Origin: Candidula unifasciata
Taxonomy: Eukaryota; Mollusca; Gastropoda; Stylommatophora; Geomitridae
Assembly: GCA_905116865.2 (NCBI GenBank)
Contig: CAJHNH020006257.1
Coordinates: 569,935 to 633,934, forward strand
Reading direction: 5' to 3'
DNA: 64,000 nt
Below, in pieces: positions 22,951-34,900 of the stretch. The notes below the pieces were generated by a model that saw only the letters and a list, made by a program, of their open reading frames with translations, did not search any database and was not told the origin of the DNA. Numbering within the stretch: the stretch's first letter is position 1; each line of letters starts with the position of its first letter. The translations under genes and the position numbers were made by a program.

Positions 22951-25900
22951 GTATGTGAATTACTGTATATTTTTGGTAACATCTAATCTCCCTGTGTCTG
23001 TCTGTCTCTTTGTCTCACTGTCTGTCTCTTTGTTTCACTGTCTGTCTCTTTGTATGACTGTCTGTCTCTTTGTATCTGTCTCATAATGGTACAGTTTTAT
23101 CTCAAAGTACTCCAAACAACTTTCTCCAGTTGATTAAATCCATTCCTATGAACAGCAAGCGACTAAGTTTATGACATTTGCCTAGACCTAGCATAGCTTT
23201 ATTTAAAACAAGTTTAGCATATTCTGATGCTCAATTGTGGAACCATCTTCCACTCGATCTGGAAAATACAAAGAGTTCCACAAAATTTTTTTCAGTTCAG
23301 GCTTACAAGTGATTATATGCCACTGTCAATGTAATTATTAGCCCATACTGCATGATCAGTTTATAATTCAATAAGTTGTGTATGTATATGTGCAGGCATA
23401 TTTGTGTATGTATGATGCATGGGTAATTGTATTTGATTTTATGGGTCTGTGTGTGTGTTTCTGACAGCGTGTGTGCGTGTGACTGTGTATGTATGTGTTT
23501 CTGTGTGTGTGTGTGTGTCTTTGTGTGTGTGTGTGTTTGTCTGTGTGAGTCTACTTGTGTGTGTTTGTCTGTGTGTGCATGTGTCTCTGTGTGTGTCAGT
23601 TTGTGTTTGTCTCTGATATTTAACACTGATGTATATGTGTATCAGTTGGTCTTATATGTGTATCAGTTGGTCTTATATGTGTATCAGTTGGTCTTATATG
23701 TGTATCAGTTGGTCTTATATGTGTATCAGTTGGTCTTATATGTGTATCAGTTGGTCTCCCCTAACCTGATGTTTGACACATTGATGTGTATGTGTATCAG
23801 TTGGTCTCCCCTAACCTGATGTTTGACACATTGATGTGTATGTGTATCAGTTGGTCTCCCCTAACCTGACGTTTGACACATTGATGTATATGTGTATAAG
23901 TTGGTCTCCCCTAACCTGATGTTTGACACATTGATGTGTATGTGTATCAGTTGGTCTTATATGTGTATCAATTGGTCTCCCCTAACCTGATGTTTGACAC
24001 ATTAATGTATATGTGAATGAGTTGGTCTCCCCTAACCTGATGTTTGACACATTGATTTATATGTGTATCAGTTGGTATTATGTGTGTATCAATTGGTCTC
24101 CCCTAACCTGATGTTTGACACATTGCAGACATTATCATCATCACCAGGCAGAGCTGGCAGGATCAGATCCACAGCGCGCTGTCTGTGGATACAGGATCCA
24201 TCGGAGCCCGGCTGGAGATGGTGGGAATCCCCGACTCAGAGGATTGGGGCACAGCGGACTCTCTGCGTCACATCGCTGACAGGATCAGGGTAATATTCTT
24301 ATGTCCATCTTCCACTGAGTTCCATATTTGTTTCCATTCTCAGATTGAAATTGGTATAACATTTTAGGTCACTGTTATTCCAGTTCCTGAATATGTTATG
24401 ACACTTACTGGCAAGGTTACAACATGTTCTGACTCATTTGTGACATTTCATAACAAAAGATAACATAGAATACATGTAGTGAATCTCATTTTCTCCCAGT
24501 TAATTTATGCCCGACAGATGACGTCAGTAATAAATGTGAGTGGAATATTTTGACTCTACCTGGGATGACACGGGAATTGTGAGTCTAAACTTCAAACTAG
24601 TCAAACTTTGCGTGAAGTATAATTATTCACGTGAAGAGAAGTGCTGGCAGTCGAACTTCATGCGAAGTACGATGAATCACGGAGAATTCTGGAAAAACGA
24701 AGCAGGGCATTAGAAGGCGATATAATACCATAGAAAGGGCTGAGGGACAGTCTCGTTTGGGTCCAGGAACAGAGTGCATGGACAACGATGGAAGATGTGT
24801 GGATTCAACATGTGTTGAGTGAATTTGTTCCAGTCCAACTTGGCAAAAAAGCTGGCAGGCAAGATGTCCGCGGGCCTTGTTAGTTTTTCTGTCAGGACAG
24901 CTGTTGTGTTTTCGTTCATTATGATAGTGTAGGATGATTGTGATTTCGGACAAAAGGTAATGATGGATACTTTTGATATTTGAGTTATAATGTGTGCCTG
25001 GACAGTAGTCTATTTCATGTGCCGGCTGTGTAAGCCGCGAGTAGAAGATTAAAGTGCTGAACAGTATCGTGTTGTTTTTCCAGTCGTCCATTTTCTGCTC
25101 GTCGTGTGATGTCGGTATGAGAGATAGACAGCGTGCGATGATGCGAGCCAGATAGAAGATAAAGGAGAGTCATCGCAATACACATAGAACTATAGACAAC
25201 ATGTAGCAGTTGTACACATAGAACTATAGACAACATGTAGCAGTTGTACACATAGAACTATAGATAACATGTAGCAGTTGTACAAATAGAACTATAGATA
25301 ACATGTAACAGTTGTACACATAGAACTATAGACAACATGTAGCAGTTGTACACATATAACTGTAGATAACATGTAGCAGTTGTACACATAGAACTGTAGA
25401 TAACATGTAGCAGTTGTACATATAGAACTGTAGATAACATGTAGCAGTTGTACACATAGAACTGTAGATAACGTAACAGTTGTACACATAGAACTGTAGA
25501 TAACATGTAGCAGTTGTACACATAGAACTGTAGATAACATGTAGCAGTTGTACACATAAAACTAAAGACAACATGTAGCAATTGTACAAATAGAACTATA
25601 GCAACATGTAGCAGTTGTACACATAGAACTATAGATGTTTTGCAGCAATGACATTCACTGTTATAGATAACCTTGTCTCCAGACAACAGCCTTGTTTGTC
25701 AGCTGTGATCTCATCTCTGACTGCAAACTCTCAGACTTGATGCTGATCCATCGCAAGTACAACTCCTCCCTGACTGTGATCCTGTCGCAGCTGCCCTCCT
25801 CCATTCTGGCAGAGACCCCTGTCCCAGGCTTCAAATCCAAGCAGAAGAACTCTGCAGGTGAATTAATCTTCTGTGTTGCTTGTTTTTTGAACAATGTGAA

Positions 25901-28900
25901 CATACAAACATAGAATCAATGTGAACACATGAACATAGGATCAGTGTGAACACATGAACATAGGATCAGTGTGGACACACCAACAGGATCAGTGTGGACA
26001 CACAAACAGGATCAGTGTAGACACACAAACATAGGATCAGTGTAAACACACAAAAATAGGATCAGTGTGAACACACAAACATAGGATCAGTGTGAACACA
26101 CAAATAGGATCAGTGTGAACACACAAACATAGGATCAGTGTGAACACACAAACATAGGATCAGTGTGAACACACAAACATAGGATCAGTGTGAACACACA
26201 AACATAGGATCAGTGTGAACACACAAACATAGGATCAGTGTGAACACACAAACATAGGATCAGTGTGGACACACAAACAGGATCAGTGTGGACACACAAA
26301 CATAGGATCAGTGTAAACACACAAAAATAGGATCAGTGTGAACACACAAACATAGGATCAGTGTGAACACACAAATAGGATCAGTGTAAACACACAAACA
26401 TAGGATCAGTGTGAACACACAAATAGGATCAGTGTGAACACACAAACATAAGATCAGTGTGAACACACAAACATAGGATCAGTGTGAACACACAAACATA
26501 GGATCAGTGTGAACACACAAACATAGGATCAGTGTGAACACACAAACATAGGATCAGTGTGAACACACAAACATAGGATCAGTGTGAACACACAAAAATA
26601 GGATCAGTGTGAACACACAAACATAGGATGAGTGTGAACACATGGAAATGGGATCAGTGTGAACACACAAACATAGGATCAGTGTGGACACACAAACAGG
26701 ATCAGTGTGGACACACGAACATAGGATCAGTGTAAACACACAAAAATAGGATCAGTATGAACACACAAACATAGGATCAGTGTGAACACACAAATAGGAT
26801 CAGTGTGAACACACAAACATAGGATCAGTGTGAACACACAAACATAGAATCAGTGTGAACACACAAACATAGGATCAGTGTGAACACACAAACATAGGAT
26901 CAGTGTGAACACACAAACATAGGATCAGTGTGAACACACAAACATAGGATCAGTGTGAACACACAAACATAGGATCAGTGTGAACACACAAACATAGGAT
27001 CAGTGTGAACACACAAAAATAGGATCAGTGTGAACACATGGAAATGGGATCAGTGTGAACACATGGAATTGGGATCAATGTGAACACAGAGACAAGCATC
27101 AGCTATCAGTGTTCTCCTATCAAACAATTTGGCCATATATAACACACTGATGGGAACCAACCAGTCAGATCTTGTCCTCAGATGTTTTGTATTCTAGACA
27201 CAGCATCATGATCTGATGTGTTTATAATTGTTGTTATGTTTGTTATTCAACCTACACTTGGTTAATATGAATTTCTGTGAGCTATGGTCAATTTGTTTAG
27301 ATTAATTCTGTCCATTTCCCATTTTCTATTTCTCTTTTGGGAGGGGGGGGGGGGGGGGTGTCTAGTTGGTCATGTATGTTACTTGTTTCTGCAGCAACGT
27401 GCTTTCGTCTTTTGGAGGTAACAGATTTGATTCCTGGCATGGTAACTAACGTTAGATTGTTATGTTGCCTTATTTGTCCTTCTGTCTTTCTACTTCTTTC
27501 TCTGAGTGCCGATAAATACATGTCTGTCTGTTTATTATACACAAATTGTATGATATTCTTTCTTCCTTGTTTTGTGACGGAGCAGCGGAGAAGATCTCCA
27601 TTGGGTTTGAATCCAGCAACATGGACCATGTTTTATACTGGAAGGCTCAGATTGACATGGAGGATGAGTTTGTCTTTTTCACCAGAAAATTTCTGGACAG
27701 GTGAGAACTATTGACAGAATATTTCTGGACAGGTGAGAACTATTGACAGAATATTTCTGGACAGGTGAGAACTGTTGACAGAATATTTCTGGACAGATAA
27801 GAACTGTTGTGGTGCAAGTGTTGCTGTGTCTATGCAGTGTTGTGGTACAAGAGTAGTAACCCATAAGTGCTCTGTTCTACTTCTAACTCGGACCTCAGTT
27901 CGAAGAATCTCAGCGCAATGCGTGAGCTCTAGCACCAGCGAGGATCATGAACCACTTTGGGTAGATTTTAACTCCAAATTTTAGGCTGGAGCGCCGTTAG
28001 GCTACTCTTTTCAATTCCCAACTGCCAAGGGATTTTTTTACGTGTGCAACAATACACATGGGCATTAGAACTTACTACCCAGAGACCAGGGAAATTACTA
28101 GAAGTCTGTGGTCTCGAGGTGTGGCATCCACATTGAGTGCTGGAGGTCCCGGGTGGAAACCCCAGTGAAGGCTGGGATTTTTTCACATGGACTTTTAGTA
28201 ATTTCCCCTGGTCTCTGTTGCGCACTTACAAAAATCCCAAGTATAATCATCACTGCACTAGGGACAAATCTACAGGTGCTCTTATCTCCTCAGTAGCTTG
28301 ACAAGTGTCAAACAACTGATGGAGCCTGTTCCCTGTTGATGAATAAACTGTCCCCTTGGTGAAGTGCTCATTTCAAGCAGCTCCAATGTTCCATGTATGT
28401 GGGCGGTAAGGGTAGGTCCCTGTGTAAGCATGGTGGTGGCAGATCACAGTCTTATATATTGGTCCCTGTGTAAGCAAGGTAGTGGCAGATCACAGTCTTA
28501 TATATTGGTCCCTGTGTAAGCAAGGTGGTGGCTGATCTTAGTCTTATATATTGGTCCCTGTGTAAGCAAGGTAGTGGCAGATCACAGTCTTATATATTGG
28601 TCCCTGTGTAAGCATCGTGGTGACAGATCACAGTCTTTTATATTGGTCCCTGTGTAAGCAAGGTGGTGGCAGATCACAGTCTTATATATTGGTCCCTGTG
28701 TAAGCAAGGTAGTAGCAGATCACAGTCTTATATATTGGTCCCTGTGTAAGCAAGGTGGTGGCAGGTCATAGTCTTATATATTGGTCCCTGTGTAAGCAAG
28801 GTGGTGGCAGGTCACAGTCTTATATATTGGTCCCTGTGTAAGCATGGTGGTGGCAGGTCACAGTCTTATATATTGGTCCCTGTGTAAGCAAGGTAGTGGC

Positions 28901-31900
28901 AGGTCACAGTCTTATATATTGGTCCCTGTGTAAGTATGGTGGTGACAGGTCACAGTCTTATATATTGGTCCCTGTGTAAGCATGGTGGTGACAGGTCACA
29001 GTCTTATATATTGGTCCCTGTGTAAGCAAGCTGGTGACAGGTCACAGTCTTATATATTGGTCCCTGTGTAAGCATGGTGGTGACAGATCACAGTCTTATA
29101 TATTGGTCCCTGTGTAAGCATGGTAGTGGCAGATCACAGTCTTATATATTGGTCCCTGTGTAAGTATGGTGGTGACAGGTCACAGTCTTATATATTGGTC
29201 CCTGTGTAAGCATGGTGGTGGCAGATCACTGTCTTATATATTGGTCCCTGTGTAAGCAAGATGGTGGGATGTCACAGACATTCTTGTTGATAGGCAAGAT
29301 GGTGGCAAGTCACAGATAGTCTTTTAGATAGGTCCCTGTGTAAGCAAAGTCGTGGCAGGTCATAGATAGGTCCCTATATAAGCAAGGTGTTGGCAGGTCA
29401 TAGATAGGTCCCTGTGTAAGCAAGGTGGTGGCAGATCATAGCCTTACAGATAGGTCCTTGTGTAAGCAGTCCACAAATGTGCAGACTTTCATATTTTTTT
29501 CTGGCCAGATTTCCTTGCACCCGGCTACAGAGTACCTGGGCTGACTGTCACGCCTACCTCATCAACAAAAGTGTCATCAGATACCTCAAGGAGAGGCCGT
29601 AAGTTTCTCCTGGCAACATCTGCCAGTCTGTCTCATTCTTCTCATTGTTCTCCTGACAATGCCCGCTGGTCTGTCTCATTCTTCTCATTATTCTCCTTAC
29701 AACATCTGCCGGTCTGACTTGTTCTTCTCATTGTTCTCCTGAGAACACTTGGGATCCTTGATTGCACCAGGGTACACCTGTGATGTGTGATTGCACCAGG
29801 ATACACTTGTGATGTGTGATTGCACCAGGGTACACCTGTGTTGTGTGATTGCACCAGGGTACACCTGTGTTGTGTGATTGCACCAGGATACACCTGTGAT
29901 GTGTGATTGCACCAGGATACACCTGTGATGTGTGATTGCACCAGGGTACACCTGTGATGTGTGATTGCATCAGGATATACCTGTGATGTGTGATTGAACC
30001 AGGGCTAGAGAAGTATTGAGTGTGTATCAACTCAGGTCTGACCTGGCATTGACCCAGAGTGCCCTGTTTGGGGCAGAGGGTTGACTTAAGTTTGTGCGGG
30101 GCAGGACTCTCTTCAAGGGAGATAATAACATGTAGTATCTTCTTATGATCACAATCTTTGACAAGTCTTGGTCAGGCGAATTCTCACTGTGGTCTCCACC
30201 ATGATGTGGAGTTTCTCTTGAGCTTCACCATGATGTGGAGTTTCTCTTGAGCTTCACCATGATGTGGAGTTTCTCTTGAGCTTCACCATGATGTGGAGTT
30301 TCTCTTGAGCTTCACCATGATGTGGAGTTTCTCTTGAGCTTCACCATGATGTGGAGTTTCTCTTGAGCTTGATGTGGAGTTCTCTTGAGCTTCACCATGA
30401 TGTGGAGTTTCTCTTGAGCTTCACCATGATGTGGAGTTTCTCTTGAGCTTCACCATGATGTGGAGTTTCTCTTGAGCTTCACCATGATGTGGAGTTTCTC
30501 TTGAGCTTCACCATGATGTGGAGTTTCTCTTGAGCTTCACCATGATGTGGAGTTTCTCTTGAGCTTCACCATGATGTGGAGTTTCTCTTGAGCTTCACCA
30601 TGATGTGGAGTTTCTCTTGAGCTTCACCATGATGTGGAGTTTCTCTTGAGCTTCACCATGATGTGGAGTTTCTCTTGAGCTTCACCATGATGTGGAGTTT
30701 CTCTTGAGCTTCACCATGATGTGGAGTTTCTCTTGAGCTTCACCATGATGTGGAGTTTCTCTTGAGCTTCACCATGATGTGGAGTTTCTCTTGAGCTTCA
30801 CCATGATGTGGAGTTTCTCTTGAGCTTCACCATGATGTGGAGTTTCTCTTGAGCTTCACCATGATGTGGAGTTTCTCTTGAGCTTCACCATGATGTGGAG
30901 TTTCTCTTGAGCTTCACCATGATGTGGAGTTTCTCTTGAGCTTCACCATGATGTGGTGGAGTTTCTCTTGAGCTTTTTCTCTTGAGCTTCACCATGATGT
31001 GGAGTTTCTCTTGAGCTTCACCATGATGTGGAGTTTCTCTTGAGCTTCACCATGATGTGGAGTTTCTCTTGAGCTTCACCATGATGTGGAGTTTCTCTGA
31101 GCTTCACCATGATGTGGAGTTTCTCTTGAGCTTCACCATGATGTGGAGTTTTCTCTTGAGCTTCACCATGATGTGGAGTTTCTCTTGAGCTTCACCATGA
31201 TGTGGAGTTTCTCTTGAGCTTCACCATGATGTGGAGTTTCTCTTGAGCTTCACCATGATGTGGAGTTTCTCTTGAGCTTCACCATGATGTGGAGTTTCTC
31301 TTGAGCTTCACCATGATGTGGAGTTTCTCTTGAGCTTCACCATGATGTGGAGTTTCTCTTGAGCTTCACCATGATGTGGAGTTTCTCTTGAGCTTCACCA
31401 TGATGTGGAGTTTCTCTTGAGCTTCACCATGATGTGGAGTTTCTCTTGAGCTTCACCATGATGTGGAGTTTCTCTTGAGCTTCACCATGATGTGGAGTTT
31501 CTCTTGAGCTTCACCATGATGTGGAGTTTCTCTTGAGCTTCACCATGATGTGGAGTTTCTCTTGAGCTTCACCATGATGTGGAGTTTCTCTTGAGCTTCA
31601 CCATGATGTGGAGTTTCTCTTGAGCTTCATACAGCTTGCAGTTTACAGTTTGTTCTTTGAGCTTTTTCTTTTTTTCAAAACTTGCTGTGGAAAGGGAAAT
31701 GCTACAGAACTTGCTGTGGAAAGGGAAATGCTACAGAACTTGCTGTGGAAAGGGAAATGCTACAGAACTTGCTGTGGAAAGGGAAATGCTACAGAACTTG
31801 CTGTGGAAAGGGAAATGCTACAGAACTTGCTGTGGAAAGGGAAATGCTACAGAACTTGCTGTGGAAAGGGAAATGCTACAGAACTTGCTGTGGAAAGGGA

Positions 31901-34900
31901 AATGCTACAGAACTTGCTGTGGAAAGGGAAATGCTACAGAACTTGCTGTGGAAAGGGAAATGCTATAAAACTTGCTGTGGAAAGGGAAATGCTACAAAAC
32001 TTGTTGTGAACATCCTACTTAATTTGTTGTAGAAAGATACTACAGAATTTGTAGAGAGGATAATCCTACAGTTATTTTTGTAGAGAACGAACGAACGAAC
32101 AAACTTTATTTTCAAAGGGTTACAAATTGGGCACACAGGCCCGTCTGACATTCGGCCCTTCTAAGAACTCATTTTTCATAGTACCAATACCTGTTATCAA
32201 TAATGCATGTTATGGATTTAATAAAGAAATATAAATTATAGTATAATGCCTACACACATCATTCGTACACACTCACACACACACGTATACATACTCCTAT
32301 GTTCTCATACATGCGAACTCATATACAGACATACATGATACATACACAAATGCACCTACATACATATACAAGCATACACATTCATAGACATAAATGCACA
32401 AACAGAAAACACACACACATACATTTATGGATAAACATGCACACACACATTTCATACATACACATCTATACATGCACCCATGCATACACAAATTTACAAT
32501 CACATGTACAGACACCAACATATGCCCAAAACCACACAATTACACTTATATGAATACATACACCCACATACATGTATACATATATTCACACATACATACA
32601 CAAATTTATACATAAACTCACATCTTTACACACATACATACATACCTAAATATACTTTCATATATCCACATACATACACACACAATCACACACACACGCA
32701 TACTTGCATGCTTTTATAAATACACAAAACACACATACCTACACAGCCACATATACCTGCATACACCCACATTATACATAAATATACACACACACAAACA
32801 ATCACATACTTACACAGCTACATTTACATTCATACATTCACATATATACAGACATACATAATACATACATGCACCTACATACATATACGCATACATACAG
32901 ACATACATAATACATATATGCACCTACATACATATACGCACACATACACACATCCACATGTATACATACATACATAGGCTAAATCTGCATGCATAATAAT
33001 ACAAACATACATCAACATACATATACAATTATAAAACACACACATCTGGAGAGGAGAGGATAATCCTGCAGTTCTTTTTGTAGAGAGGATAATCCTACAG
33101 AATTTATTGTGAACATAATTTGTTGTAGAAAGAAAGATATTACATAATTTTGAGACAGGAAGGAAGATGCTAGAGAACCTGTCCAGCAGTTTGGTTATAG
33201 TCTGTACATGCTAGCGGTGAAGCTCTCTGATAAAGACTGTGTGTGTTACTTGTCAGGTTAAAGTCTGTACATGCTAGCAGTGAAGCTCTCTGATGAAGAC
33301 TGTGTGTGTTACCTGTCAGGTTATAGTCTGTACATGCTAGCGGTGAAGCTCTCTGATGAAGACTGTGTGTGTTACCTGTCAGGTTATAGTCTCTACATGC
33401 TGGCGGTGAAGCTCTCTGATGAAGACTGTGTGTGTTACCTGTCAGGTTATAGTCTCTACATGCTGGCGGTGAAGCTCTCTGATGAAGACTGTGTGTGTTA
33501 CTTGTCAGGTTATAGTCTCTACATACTAGCGGTGAAGCTCTCTGATGAAGACTGTGTGTGTTACTTGTCAGCTGTGAGACCTGTAGAACAAATGGTTCCT
33601 GTGCCAGTAAACTTGGTCCCACAGTGGTGGTCAGGCTATGAGACGCAGATGCCCACACCACCATCCTGAACCAGCTGTACAGGCATTCTTCATTCTTGTT
33701 TCAGATAACTTTCTTGGATCACATTGTTACTTAGATCATGCTGCATCTGTTCTTAGACTAGATGATTCACTTTTGACACTGAATGCACTTGTGTGTTAGT
33801 AGCAGATGACCATGGTGTTGAGCCAAACTCCAACTATGGTCTTCACTGCCCCATGGAGCAGGTCTTCACTGCCCTATGGAGCAGGTCTTCACTGGCCCAT
33901 GGAGCAGGTCTTCACTGCCCCATGTAGCAGGTCTTCACTGACCCATGGAGCAGGTCTTCACTGCCCCATGGAGCAGGTCTCGCTTTGTAAGTGGACAAGT
34001 TGGTGATTCCATGAATGTTTGCAAACAACACAATCAGCATGCCAATTCTGTAAACATTTCCTCCAAATGTTTACCAAGAAATTTGTATCTTTCTTCCAGG
34101 ATCAGGATTGTTCCTGGCTGCATGTCAGCTGCTTGTCTCTTATGGGGAAGGGAAAATATCTTTTGGTTTTATGTCTTTTGACTGTTCTGTTGAGGCTTCT
34201 TGTTGGGTTGAGCTGTCTCTATTGACTGTTCTGTTGGAGTGGCTTTTTGGGTTGAGCTCTTTATCTCCTGGCGTGCTGTTGGGGCAGCTTGTTGGCTTGA
34301 GCTCTGTATCTGTTGACTGTGCTGTTGGGGCAGCTTGTTGGGTTGAGCTCTGTATCTGTTGACTGTGCTGTTGGGGCAGCTTGTTGGGTTGAGCTCTATG
34401 TCTGTTGTCTTCCCTAGAAACATTAGTTCTCTACAAGGAGAACTGCTCCCTCTGGTTGTTCAGAAGCAGATGTCCATGTATGTCCGGGACCGTCCCAAGG
34501 AAGATGCAGACATGGCAAGTCCAGGAAGTGATGTCAGAGTTGGGAAAAAGAAAGGTATAGAAGTTGACTGTCTTTGTTATGTTTAATTATGTGTTTTACA
34601 GATATACTGTAATTAGGTTCAGTAATCAGTGTTTTACAGATATGGTGTAATTAGGTTCAGTAATCAGTGTTTTACAGATATGGTGTAATTAGGTTCAGTT
34701 ATCAGTGTTTTACCGATCTGGTGTAATTAGGTTCAGTAATCAGTGTTTTACACATCTGGTGTAATTATGTTCAGTTATTAGTGTTTTACAGATCTGTGTA
34801 ATAAGGTTCAGTAATCAGTGATTTACAGATCTGTGTAATAAGGTTCAGTTATCAGTGTTTTACAGATCTGGTGTAATTAGGTTCAGTAATCAGTGTTTTA

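Noticed and set aside
24627..25091. 154-codon - strand frame in EIF2B3 intron 2
   Set aside because: No known domain and no splice partners. It may be a decayed element, but the evidence is too weak to list as a gene.
28105..28160. A functional tRNA gene at the SINE-like head
   Set aside because: Only A/B-box-like motifs are visible. I could not form a full cloverleaf with an anticodon arm.
31608..32032. Cys-rich frames ([14 protein letters not shown] type) suggestive of a secreted peptide
   Set aside because: A 29-bp stop-free repeat; the same peptide string appears in all three frames.
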